Shown here piece after piece: positions 16,231 to 24,702 of a DNA stretch of 64,000 nucleotides. Source of the DNA: Paenibacillus melissococcoides. GTDB lineage: Bacteria > Bacillota > Bacilli > Paenibacillales > Paenibacillaceae. The translations under genes and the position numbers were made by a program. The stretch covers positions 434,001 through 498,000 of the forward strand of contig CALYLO010000002.1 in assembly GCA_944800085.1 (NCBI GenBank), in the 5' to 3' direction. The notes under the pieces are model-generated. The model had not been told where the DNA came from and made no database searches. It saw only the letters and a list, made by a program, of their open reading frames with translations. Position 1 is the first letter of the stretch. Each line of letters opens with the position of its first letter.

Positions 16231-17766
16231 CACTAGCATTGCACCAAACCTGACATGAAAATATATTTCTCATTAATGACTTTTTCTTCAATTTATTGAT
16301 CGATTATATCTGGTAACTCATAAAAAAATCTCCTAATGTTGAAGGATAGGCATGTTACCCAATCCCTCACCAAAAGGAGAAATAGACCATGGGTAATATA
16401 CCAGATCAGACCGTCATTTGTAAATGCCTAAATTTGATTCAGCTCTCGGACGACGAATTCCCAATCTTCAATTATCGACGAAAGTTTACACTCGTGAGAG
16501 CGATCAAACTACTCATTGATGCTCAATTGAATAAACGCACGGACCTCGAAGATATCTGCAACGCGTTGCGTGCGAACGAACAGCTGCAGCAGGCGATCCA
16601 CTTGAAATCCATTAGCGCTTCCCAACTCGTACGTACACTCAGAGCGTTGCCTTTACCGGTGTTGCAGCAGCTATGGATTCAAGTGACACAACGTTTGCAA
16701 CAACTTTATCCGAAGCAGGGTATCCCCGGCATCGGGAAACTGAGCATTGTCGATTCAACGGTACTTACACTCCCTGATGTCGCTGGAAAATGGGCCTACT
16801 GCTCGAAACACAGCAACGGGGTAAAGATCCACACCAAACTTGCTGTTTGCGACCCCGATACCGTCTATCCCGAAAACATTGTTTGTTCCACACGAGGCGT
16901 TGCTGACAGCGAAGTGGCTTTGGATCTGGTGATCGATAAAGATGCCATTCATGTTTTGGATCGCGGGTACATCACATATGGTCACTATAAGCAGTGGCTG
17001 GATGATAATCTACGCTTCGTGGCACGCATTAAGAAAAGCAACAAGACGGCGATCATCTGCGAGCACGAGATCGATGAAACGACGCCTGTGGTGCGTGATG
17101 CTGACGTGATCGTGAGCTACAAGGATGAAGAAGGCCATGTGATAGAAGCCCAGCTCCGGTTAGTGGAGTATACCGATGAGAAGAACCGCCAGTACCGTGT
17201 GCTTACGAATGTCTGGGATAAGTCCGCAGCCCAAATCTGCGAGACTTATCGGCGCCGCTGGATGATTGAATTATTCTTTAAATGGATGAAGCAACATATG
17301 AGCTTAGTCCATTTGTACAGTTTCCATCCAGAGGCAGTATGGAACCAGATTTTTTTAGCCTTCATCGCATATGGTTTAGTCATGTTGGTCCGGAAGGAGG
17401 CTGACACCACTCAAACGCTATGGTCATTTCTAAAGCTGCTTCGGGTCTATATGAATAAAACGTGGGATCAATTTTTGATGGCACTGCACCGCAAACCAAC
17501 CAAGCACTCGAAGGGCAGGCGGAAGAAACGAAAGGGTGGTCGACCACGAAAACACCCAAAGCAATGTAAGACCGTTAAAGTGGTGATTAAATAGGTAATA
17601 ATGGCATATTAACATTTGATGGTAACATGTTCCTATGGTTTAGGAGGAGATCGACTTTTGGCTTTGCTAGGAAAAAAGAAACTGTAAATATATATAAATA
17701 ATGATTATTAGTTCCGTATCTGGAGTTTAAAGTCTTCTTCATGTCAGGTTCTATGCAACGCTAGTG
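16231..17766 (+). mobile_element. IS4 family insertion sequence (inside MITE-like repeat)
   Basis: 1536 bp. The ends are CACTAGCATTGCACC..AACCTGACATGAA and its near complement (right end GCAACGCTAGTG). The 9-bp target duplication TGATGTTCA is at 16222-16230 and 17767-17775. The IS belongs to the same type as those at 40132 and 50415 (shared CACTAGC tips) but is clearly diverged from them. Confidence 0.9.
16389..17594 (+). CDS. IS4 family transposase
   Basis: 401 aa. DDE motifs: first Asp in LSIVDSTVLTLP, second in HVLDRGYITYG, and the IS4 signature Y-(2)-R-(3)-E-(6)-K as YRRRWMIELFFKWMK. The C-terminal tail is strongly basic (SKGRRKKRKGGRPRKHPK), as is common for DNA binding. AAAGGAG lies before the ATG. 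The frame is intact, with terminal repeats and a target duplication around it, so the element could be active. About 40-45% similar by eye to the transposases at 40295 and 50574. Confidence 0.9.
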   Translation: MGNIPDQTVICKCLNLIQLSDDEFPIFNYRRKFTLVRAIKLLIDAQLNKRTDLEDICNALRANEQLQQAIHLKSISASQLVRTLRALPLPVLQQLWIQVTQRLQQLYPKQGIPGIGKLSIVDSTVLTLPDVAGKWAYCSKHSNGVKIHTKLAVCDPDTVYPENIVCSTRGVADSEVALDLVIDKDAIHVLDRGYITYGHYKQWLDDNLRFVARIKKSNKTAIICEHEIDETTPVVRDADVIVSYKDEEGHVIEAQLRLVEYTDEKNRQYRVLTNVWDKSAAQICETYRRRWMIELFFKWMKQHMSLVHLYSFHPEAVWNQIFLAFIAYGLVMLVRKEADTTQTLWSFLKLLRVYMNKTWDQFLMALHRKPTKHSKGRRKKRKGGRPRKHPKQCKTVKVVIK

Positions 17767-18002
17767 TGATGTTCATCGATTTTTGTCTTTTATCGATTGG
17801 ATAGCCAGAAATTGATGCCGTTTTGCAGGATTCCCTGTAACGGAGTACACGTCATAAAGCAAAGCTGCAGTTTTGCAGTTTTCGGCGAGTCGAGCTTTGA
17901 GAATCAGGGGGGGCTATCTCACTGTAGTGAAATACTACTTTTGGGACACCCCCTTTTTATTATACGCAGCTCCCTCTGCCTAGGTGAATATGGTCGCCTG
18001 AT

Positions 18003-18511
18003 GTACTATAATATACATATAGAAAATAATGGAACTGAGTTTCAACAGATGGAACCTGACGGACTATTGTCTGTGCGCAATCGTTCCATTGGTTCGATCG
18101 CGGCGCCGCGCGGCTGGAAGTTTTGCCGCATCTTGAAGCCGGGCGGCAAGGCCGTGCTGATCTGGAACTCTCGCTTGCTGGAAGGGACCCCGTTTCTGGA
18201 GGAATACGAGCAGTTGCTGCTTACGTATGGTACGGATTATGAGAAGGTAAGGCATAAAAATATTTCCAAGGAAGTCATCGCCTCCTTCTTCAAGCCAGGG
18301 GGACTCCGGGTGGCCCGGTTTTCGATTCGCCAGCTGCTCAATCTGGAAGAGCTGGGCGGGCGGCTGCGGTCCTCTTCCTATGCGCCACAGGCGGGACACC
18401 CGAACTATGATTCGATGTATGGCTGAATTGGAGAGCATATTTGCACGGAACGAACAGAATGGCGTCGTGTCCTTAGATTACGAGACCGAAGTATTTTGGG
18501 GAGAAGTGTAA
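18003..18511 (+). pseudogene. Class I SAM-dependent methyltransferase, 5'-truncated and frameshifted
   Basis: Pieces of one protein lie in two frames: TIVCAQSFHWFDRGAARLE (about 18069-18123), then FCRILKPGGKAVLIWNSRL through NISKEVIASFFKPGGLRVAR, then after an extra T near 18419, MAELESIFARNEQNG and DYETEVFWGEV to the TAA at 18509-18511. The Gly-rich SAM-binding motif I upstream is absent. The gene starts just past the MITE-like repeat, whose insertion may have removed the 5' end. Not functional. Confidence 0.75.
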
Positions 18512-18564
18512 GATGAAGTGCAAGCATAAGGAGCAAGCCGCTTCGCATATGTTTTGCTAATGAC

Positions 18565-18591
18565 AGAGAGGGGAAAGCCCCTCTCTTTTTT
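18565..18591 (+). terminator. Rho-independent terminator
   Basis: AGAGAGGGG, loop AAAG..., CCCCTCTCT and a T-run; ends the methyltransferase pseudogene transcript. Confidence 0.85.
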
Positions 18592-18613
18592 ACTGCCTGG
18601 ATGATCCTGTATA

Positions 18614-18641
18614 TTGACACATTCGGAAGATGTGATAAAAT
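18614..18641 (+). promoter_or_regulatory. Sigma-A-type promoter for yeeE-tusA
   Basis: TTGACA (18614-18619), 16-bp spacer, TAAAAT (18636-18641). It shows that translation cannot begin at the upstream in-frame TTG (which is the -35 box itself), and supports the ATG at 18707. Confidence 0.7.
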
Positions 18642-18706
18642 CAGTATCACTTATAAATCACATTGAATTACTCGGTTTAAATCCGGGAGGAGGCATCATT
18701 GTACTC

Positions 18707-19775
18707 ATGTTGATTACGGGGTTGCTATGCGGGGCACTGCTAGGTTTTGTCATGCAGCGTGGACGATTTTGTCTGACCGGCGGTTTCCGGGATATGTACC
18801 TGACGAGGGACAACCGGATGTTCTACGCGCTGCTCATTGCCATCACGGTGCAGAGCATTGGCGTGTTTGCGCTTATTCAACTGGGCTTGGTCGAGTTTTC
18901 CGCCGGTTCGTTCCAATGGCTGGCGACGGTAGTCGGCTCGTTTTTGTTCGGTATCGGGATTATTTTGGCCGGGGGCTGTGCCACCGGGACGTGGTATCGG
19001 GCCGGAGAGGGCCTGATCGGAAGCTGGATCGCCCTGTTCGGATATATGGCGATGAGCGCGATTATGAAGTCGGGCGCGCTGCTGCCTGTCAACAATAGTC
19101 TAAAAGCATACCATGCGCCGACGAACTCCATTCCGGATACCTTCGGCCTGTCGGTGTGGCCTTTTATCCTCATCCTGGCGCTGCTGACGCTATGGCTGGT
19201 CGTCAGGCAGATGCGCAAGCCTGCCGTCGCGATTCCGTCCTTGCCGGCGAAGCGCACAGGACTGAACCATATTTTGTTCGAGAAGCGGTGGCACCCCTTC
19301 GTTACGGCGGTGCTCGTCGGCCTGATTGCGATTCTGGCCTGGCCGCTCAGCGAGGCGACGGGAAGAATGTCCGGTCTCGGCATTACGACCCCTTCCGCGA
19401 ACTTGCTTCAATTTTTGGTAACAGGAGACAGCGAGAAATATGTGAACTGGGGCGTTTTCCTGGTGCTTGGCATCCTGGCAGGCTCCTTCCTCGCCGCGAA
19501 GGCGAGCCGTGAATTCCGCTTCCGGGCGCCAGACGCCAAGACGGCGCTGTCCAGCTTAGGCGGCGGCCTGCTGATGGGGTTCGGAGCGAGCTGGGCCGGG
19601 GGGGGGCTCGATCGGCAACGGTCTGGTCATGACTGCCATGATGACCTGGCAGGGATGGGTTTCGCTTCTTTTTATCCTGTTGGGAACGTGGACCGCATCT
19701 TACTTCGTCTATGTTCGCCCGCGAGCGAAGGCGCGCAAAAATCAGGCTGTAGCTTATCAGACAACGACGGCGTAA
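18707..19775 (+). pseudogene. YeeE/YedE (TsuA-type) thiosulfate permease, frameshifted near 3' end
   Basis: Polytopic protein starting MLITGLLCGALLGFVMQRGR behind GGGAGGAGG. Conserved Cys motifs are present: GRFCLTGGFRD and LAGGCATGTWYRAGEGL. The family imports thiosulfate into the cytoplasm for the TusA-like partner. At 19608-19616 a run of nine Gs shifts the frame after GASWAGG; the correct continuation, CSIGNGLVMTAMMTWQGW through RPRAKARKNQAV, lies in the next frame and ends at 19775. The third Cys motif is thus cut from the reading frame, and the shifted frame runs to 19783. The defect is a homopolymer change, so it may be real, a switchable tract, or a sequence error. Confidence 0.8.
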
Positions 19776-19802
19776 GCCGATAGCGTAAGGAGGAATAATG
19801 AG

Positions 19803-20027
19803 ATGGGGAAAAAACTGTCCGTACTTGGCATGGTATGTCCGTTTCCCTTGATTGAGGCCAAAGAAGCAATAGAGACAATAGACAGCGGCGACGAGCTGGT
19901 CATCGAATTCGACTGTACCCAGGCAACCGAGAGCATTCCGCGCTGGGCGGCCGAAGCAGGCCACCGCGTCACCCGGTTCGAGCAGATCGATGATGCGTCC
20001 TGGACCATTACCGTACAGAGGAAATAA
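19803..20027 (+). CDS. TusA/SirA family sulfurtransferase (YeeD-like)
   Basis: 74 aa, a complete TusA fold. The CPxP motif (GMVCPFPLIEAKEAI) holds the sulfur-carrying Cys12. Such small proteins accept sulfane sulfur, here most likely from thiosulfate brought in by the YeeE-type permease encoded 28 bp upstream; the two form a recognised thiosulfate uptake pair. AAGGAGG precedes the ATG by about 10 bp. The gene is intact and is followed by a strong terminator. Confidence 0.9.
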   Translation: MGKKLSVLGMVCPFPLIEAKEAIETIDSGDELVIEFDCTQATESIPRWAAEAGHRVTRFEQIDDASWTITVQRK

Positions 20028-20047
20028 GCGCATATTGTCTTACATGA

Positions 20048-20077
20048 GGGAAATGCCATTGCGGCATTTCCTTTTTT
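20048..20077 (+). terminator. Rho-independent terminator after tusA
   Basis: GGAAATGCC and GGCATTTCC form the stem, followed by a run of six or more T. Confidence 0.85.
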
Positions 20078-20254
20078 ATTGGCGTTCCTTACGGCGGCCT
20101 GGCGTCCAGGCCGATGGGCAGAATAAAGTGAAGCTGAGCCGGGCGTACGCTGAGAGTGCACATGAAGTGCAATATGTTCTCCGAATAATCTATGTCGGCG
20201 ATCCTTTGCCCATATTATACTTATGTTAGAAAAGTTGAAGGAGATGAACATACG

Positions 20255-21229
20255 ATGTCAGCTATACGTATCGGTATTGTAGGTTACGGCAACCTTGGAA
20301 GAGGGGTCGAGAAGTCGATTCAGCAAAATCCGGATATGGAGCTTGTCGCTGTATTTACCCGCAGAGATCCGGGCTCGGTGCAAGCGAGCGTTCCGGTTGT
20401 ATCGCTACAGGACGTAGAATCCTATACAGACAAAGTCGATGTCATGATCTTGTGCGGCGGCTCGGCTACGGATCTGCCGGAGCAGGGGCCTGAATTGGCA
20501 CGCCTGTTCCATACGGTAGACAGCTTCGACACGCACGCGCGCATTCCGGAATACTTCGAAGCCGTGAACGGCGCGGCACAAGCGTCGGGACATGTATCCG
20601 TCATCTCCACGGGATGGGATCCGGGCTTGTTCTCCCTGAACCGCCTGCTGTTCGAATCGGCCTTGCCGCAAGGCGCGGAATATACCTTCTGGGGCCGCGG
20701 CGTCAGCCAAGGACATTCGGATGCGATTCGCCGCGTAGAAGGCGTCAAAAACGGCGTGCAGTACACCATTCCTTCCGAGGAAGCGGTAGCTGCCGTACGC
20801 AACGGGGAACAGCCGCAGCTGTCGACGCGCGACAAGCATTTGCGCGAGTGCTTCGTCGTGGCCGAGGAAGGCGCGGACAAGGCCCGTATCGAAGCGGAAA
20901 TCAAAAACATGCCGAACTACTTCTCCGACTATGAGACGATTGTGAACTTCATCAGCGAGGAGGAACTGAAGGCGAACCACTCGGCGATGCCTCATGGCGG
21001 CTACGTGCTCCGCAGCGGCGTGACCGGCGAAGGCACGACGCAATTGATGGAATTCAGCCTGAAGCTGGGCAGCAATCCGGAGTTCACGGCGAGTGTGCTT
21101 GTCGCCTATGCGCGGGCGGTACACAAGCTGGCGGCACGCGGAGAAGCCGGCGCACGCACCGTATTCGACATTCCATTCGGCCTCCTGTCGCCGAAATCGC
21201 CTGAACAGCTCCGCAAGGAAATGCTGTAA
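20255..21229 (+). CDS. ddh: meso-Diaminopimelate D-dehydrogenase
   Basis: 324 aa from the ATG behind AAGGAG. The Rossmann start IRIGIVGYGNLGRGVEKSI binds NADP. The substrate region shows STGWDPGLFSLNRLL, WGRGVSQGHSDAIRRVEGVK and GTTQLMEFSLKLGSNPEFTA. The enzyme makes meso-DAP in one step by reductive amination of tetrahydrodipicolinate, giving the lysine and peptidoglycan precursor. It is a single-gene unit with its own terminator. Intact and of normal length. Confidence 0.95.
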   Translation: MSAIRIGIVGYGNLGRGVEKSIQQNPDMELVAVFTRRDPGSVQASVPVVSLQDVESYTDKVDVMILCGGSATDLPEQGPELARLFHTVDSFDTHARIPEYFEAVNGAAQASGHVSVISTGWDPGLFSLNRLLFESALPQGAEYTFWGRGVSQGHSDAIRRVEGVKNGVQYTIPSEEAVAAVRNGEQPQLSTRDKHLRECFVVAEEGADKARIEAEIKNMPNYFSDYETIVNFISEEELKANHSAMPHGGYVLRSGVTGEGTTQLMEFSLKLGSNPEFTASVLVAYARAVHKLAARGEAGARTVFDIPFGLLSPKSPEQLRKEML

Positions 21230-21256
21230 TATCGGCGCCAATCTCGATGGACATCA

Positions 21257-21286
21257 ACGCAAGCCCGCTGCGGCTTGCGTTTTTTG
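21257..21286 (+). terminator. Rho-independent terminator after ddh
   Basis: ACGCAAGCC pairs with GGCTTGCGT, followed by six T. Confidence 0.9.
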
Positions 21287-21604
21287 TTGTCTCTCTACTC
21301 TGCCCCTTGCAAGCCCTTATGCTCAATATCCCCTCAGTTCAGGGCGTCATTCCGCTTCCTGTCATGTCCCTTGTTCCATTATGAAATTAAAGTTGGCCGC
21401 TTTGCTGCATGTCGCGCCGTGTTCCCCTATACAGCCGCTGCAGGACGCTGTGGCTCGTCCCCTCTGAGTGGATGGGATAACGACCAAAAGACGCTGGATA
21501 CCTGACAGACCGGGGTACAGGCCATAAGACGGCAAAAGAAAGACGCCCTTCTCCTGCCCAAAAAATTGCGGAGAAAGGCGCCTCATACTATGCCGTTCAC
21601 ACGT
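21287..21604. other. Convergent intergenic region
   Basis: About 320 bp between the ddh terminator and the msrA stop. Only the msrA terminator is recognisable; open frames here have no RBS. Confidence 0.5.
21542..21582 (-). terminator. Terminator after msrA
   Basis: On the minus strand GGCGCCTTTCTCC pairs with GGAGAAGGGCGTC, followed by TTTCTTTT. Confidence 0.65.
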
Positions 21605-22183
21605 TCACTTATCCCAATGCGTGTTCAGAAATTCGTCACGGCCGGATTGGGCGCGGTCGGCCGCGTAATGCTCAGGCTCTTTGCGATAGTAGTCCTGGTG
21701 ATAGTCCTCGGCCGGATAGAAGGGGCCGGCATCGCGAATAGGCGTGACGACAGGCCGGTCGAACCGTCCGCTCGCCGCCAGCTCCGCACGGGAAGCCTCG
21801 GCCAGGCGGCGCTGCTCTTCGTTATGGACGAAGATGGCGGTCGTATACGATTCGCCCCGGTCCTGGAACTGTCCGCCGTCATCGGTCGGATCGATCTGCG
21901 CCCAATACAGCTCGAGCAGCCGGCTATACGGAATAATCGCCGGATCGAATGTGATCTGGACGGCCTCGAGATGTCCGGTCGTCTGGGTTTTGACCTGCTC
22001 ATAGGTCGGATGCGGGACATGGCCGCCGGTATAGCCGGACACGACGGCATGCACGCCATTCCATTGATCGAAGGGCTTCACCATGCACCAGAAGCAGCCG
22101 CCGGCGAAGGTGGCCAGTTGGAGCCCGTCCTGGCGCGGCGTACCCTGTTGGCAGGCAGAGGCATCTGAAGCGTATGTTGACAT
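21605..22183 (-). CDS. msrA: Peptide-methionine (S)-S-oxide reductase
   Basis: 192 aa. The catalytic motif GGCFWCMV (Cys about residue 31) follows [22 protein letters not shown] and [13 protein letters not shown] are the usual MsrA signatures, and the tail contains [13 protein letters not shown]. It repairs oxidised methionine in proteins using thioredoxin. GGGGAAA precedes the ATG. The N-terminal 20 residues are a non-conserved extension. No msrB domain is fused and none is adjacent. Confidence 0.95.
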   Translation of the reverse strand: MSTYASDASACQQGTPRQDGLQLATFAGGCFWCMVKPFDQWNGVHAVVSGYTGGHVPHPTYEQVKTQTTGHLEAVQITFDPAIIPYSRLLELYWAQIDPTDDGGQFQDRGESYTTAIFVHNEEQRRLAEASRAELAASGRFDRPVVTPIRDAGPFYPAEDYHQDYYRKEPEHYAADRAQSGRDEFLNTHWDK

Positions 22184-22284
22184 GTCGTTTCCCCTTTTTC
22201 ACAGAGTAGTAGATGGTTGGTCTGTTCACAGTGTAACCTGAAGCGGACAGCCTGCCAAGGGGAATGAGGGAGAACCGGGGTCCC

Positions 22285-23301
22285 TCAATATTCCAGATGC
22301 TCCTTATCGCCGATCCGCTTGCGGAAGACATAATAGCTCCATATCTGATACCCCAATACGAACGGAAGAATCGTCAGGGACACATACGTCATTACCTGCA
22401 GCGAATACGCGCCGGAGGCGGCATTGAATACCGTCAGATGAAAATCTGGATTGATCGAGCTGATCATCACCCGCGGGAACAAGCCGATGAATACGCTGCT
22501 CATGGACAAAATAATAACGGCTCCCGTCATGACGAATGCCCAGCCGTCCCGCTGCCGCTTGATGAACCGGCCTGCCATGACGAGCGCCGCTCCGGCCAGA
22601 AGCGGCAGGGCGATCCATTGCGGTCCATGCACGGTATAAATGTCGGTGCTGACAAAGGTCATGACCGCGAACAAGAGCAGGAAGGCGGCGATGGCAGGCC
22701 CGAGGTCGCGCGCCGCTTTCCTCGCCCGATCCCGCAGCTCGCCGGTGGTCCGCAGTGTAAGGAAGACGAGGCCGTGCAGAATGCACGCCAGGACGGCGGC
22801 GACCCCTCCGGCAAGCGCATAGCCGTTCAGCAGGTCGAAGAGGCTGCCCAGCATCTCCTTGTCGCCGTCGATCGGAACGCCGCGAATCAGGTTGGCGAAT
22901 ACGACGCCTAGCAGGAAGGGCGGGAGCAGGCTGCCGATGAAAATCGCGGCGTCCCATGCTTTTTTCCATGCGCCATGGTCCAGCTTGCCCCGGAATTCAA
23001 AGGCGACGCCGCGGGCAATCAGCGCGAGCAGCAGCATGACGAACGGGATGTAGAAGCCGCTGAACAATGTGGCGTACCATTCCGGAAAAGCGGCGAACAT
23101 GGCGCCACCGGCCGTAATCAGCCATACTTCATTCGCATCCCAATACGGCCCGATCGTGTTGATGAGAATGCGGCGCTCCCGGTCAGTCCGGCCGAGGAAC
23201 CGCGCCGTGATGCCGACGCCGAAATCAAAGCCTTCCAGGAAGAAGAAACCGACAAACAGCACAGCCACGAGAATAAACCAGAATTCATTTAGCGATAGCA
23301 T
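22285..23301 (-). CDS. cydB: Cytochrome bd ubiquinol oxidase subunit II
   Basis: 338 aa with 8-9 predicted membrane helices. The N-terminus, MLSLNEFWFILVAVLFVGFF then LEGFDFGVG, is the CydB signature, and IGPYWDANEVWLITAGGAMF is also typical. Start: AAGGAGG lies 6 bp before this ATG; an upstream in-frame ATG overlaps the RBS. The start overlaps the cydA stop by 17 bp, so translation is coupled. CydB partners CydA in a quinol-oxidising, high-oxygen-affinity terminal oxidase. No cydCD genes follow, unlike the Bacillus cydABCD operon; msrA is next. CydB itself looks intact. Confidence 0.95.
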   Translation of the reverse strand: MLSLNEFWFILVAVLFVGFFFLEGFDFGVGITARFLGRTDRERRILINTIGPYWDANEVWLITAGGAMFAAFPEWYATLFSGFYIPFVMLLLALIARGVAFEFRGKLDHGAWKKAWDAAIFIGSLLPPFLLGVVFANLIRGVPIDGDKEMLGSLFDLLNGYALAGGVAAVLACILHGLVFLTLRTTGELRDRARKAARDLGPAIAAFLLLFAVMTFVSTDIYTVHGPQWIALPLLAGAALVMAGRFIKRQRDGWAFVMTGAVIILSMSSVFIGLFPRVMISSINPDFHLTVFNAASGAYSLQVMTYVSLTILPFVLGYQIWSYYVFRKRIGDKEHLEY

Positions 23302-24292
23302 GTGCATCCTCCTTGCCAAACGGATCGCAGGTGCGGGACAGCTCGTCCGGCTTCTCGTCCCCGTCCTGGCGAATAACCTTGACGAACAGACACGCGTCGA
23401 TAACGGCCAGGATCCCATATATGGTGGTAAAGGCAATCAGCGAGAACAGAAGCTCGCCCGCGGTCACGGTAGGCGAGATCGCGTCCTCGGTGCGCATGAC
23501 GCCGGGATCCTCGCTGGTGTCCCATAAAGCTTCGGCGGCGGCCATCTTCATCGGCTGCGACTTAACCAGATGCTGGGCTTGCTCATGGCCGATAAAAGCG
23601 ATGAGCAGGGCGGAGACAAGGGCCACCGTAATCGAGACGCGGAACGATATCCGGAACATCTCGGGGTTGTGCCGCTTCAGCAGCTTCCACGCGCTGACGC
23701 CGGCCATAAAGAACGCGCCGGTAGCGAGAGCGGCGAATAACGTATGCGGAAATTGCAGCCACAGCTGCGGATTGCGGATAATCGGCCAGAAATCGCTCAT
23801 CTCCGCTCTTCCGTTCTGGAAGACGTAACCGACCGGGGCGTGCATGAAGGCGTTGGCCGTCAAGATCCAGAAGGCCGACAGCATCGTGCCGATCGAGACG
23901 AGCCAGATGCATGCCAGATGGACGCGCTTCGACAAGCGATCCCAGCCGAATACCCATAATCCGATAAACGTAGACTCCATAAAAAAGGCAAGCAGACCCT
24001 CAATCGCCAGCGAAGGGCCGAACACGTCGCCGACGAAGCGGGAATAATTGGACCAGTTCATCCCGAACTGGAACTCCTGCAGAATGCCGGTGACGACACC
24101 GACCGCGAAATTGATCAGAAATAATTTGCTCCAAAACTGGGCGGACTGCTTATAAATGTCTTTGCCTGTTCTGACGTAGAACGTCTCTAACAGGGCGATT
24201 AAGAATGCCAGGCCAATCGTCATCGGGACGAAAATGTAGTGGAATAGCGTCGTCGATGCGAATTGGATGCGTGCAAGACTGACCTGATCCAT
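23285..24292 (-). pseudogene. cydA: Cytochrome bd subunit I with large in-frame internal deletion
   Basis: 335 aa from the ATG behind AAGGAGG, versus about 465 in relatives. The N-terminal two thirds is normal (MDQVSLARIQFASTTLFHYI, FWILTANAFMHAPVGYVFQN, QPMKMAAAEALWDTSEDP). Immediately after DTSEDPG the sequence jumps to VMRTEDAISPTVTAGELLF. The missing segment of about 125-130 residues contains, in relatives, the rest of the quinol-binding Q-loop and the GRQPW motif with the haem-ligating Glu. The frame is kept and the stop overlaps cydB normally. A protein could be made but should not assemble a working oxidase. The join is near 23500. Confidence 0.85.
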
Positions 24293-24702
24293 AACGGCCT
24301 CCTTTAGCTGATTCATGTTCTGGTTGAGAGATGGCCTGCCAGGTGCCCGCGTTTTGTGAATGAGTTCACGTAAAAGGCGGCACTTGATGCGCTGCCCGTA
24401 TGCGGCGCAGCGCCATGCATAGGGAGGGGGGCCCTCCTTTTCGGTGCATGATCTGGACGTTAGCTGTCCGGCCATGCCGGAAGACGGGCGATGGCCAGGC
24501 GATCGCTTATGCATGATCATAGTCCAGACGGTGCTGCGTGTCGCCATCCACTTTTACCGGGCCAACTCATCCATGTTCAACACACTGCCACATAGTTGAC
24601 AATGTTTCGATGAAATCGGCCTGCGCCGGGGAAATAGACAAGATGCTATACTTATATTGTGTGATAAAAACACATACAAAGCGCAACAAGAGGTGGATCG
24701 CG
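24293..24702. other. Divergent intergenic region between cydA and the MocR gene
   Basis: 410 bp holding the Rex-like site, a GC-rich hairpin (GGAGGG/CCCTCC near 24421-24440, followed by TTTT on the plus strand) and presumably promoters in both directions. No gene is supported. Confidence 0.5.
24354..24371. promoter_or_regulatory. Rex-type redox operator upstream of cydAB
   Basis: TTGTGAATGAGTTCACGT matches the Rex consensus TTGTGAAW4TTCACAA at 12 of 14 fixed positions. It lies 62 bp upstream of the cydA start. In Bacillota, Rex represses cyd genes until the NADH/NAD ratio rises. Confidence 0.7.

Larger units (their letters stand above)
16046..17953 (+). mobile_element. MITE-like repeat, copy 1, interrupted by an IS4 element
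   Basis: GGGGGTGTCTCA (from 16046) and TGGGACACCCCC (to 17953) form imperfect terminal inverted repeats. Without the IS and its duplicated target the unit is 363 bp. A second copy (362 bp) at 50241-52124 is about 95% identical. No transposase gene is encoded. The right end folds into a long bulged hairpin (inner stem GTAGT/ACTAC) followed by T residues. No clear target duplication flanks it. Confidence 0.7.

Noticed and set aside
17797..18060. N-terminal part of a 209-aa open frame as a start of the methyltransferase
   Set aside because: The first about 70 codons lie in the MITE-like repeat and read out of phase with the methyltransferase; not a genuine N-terminus.
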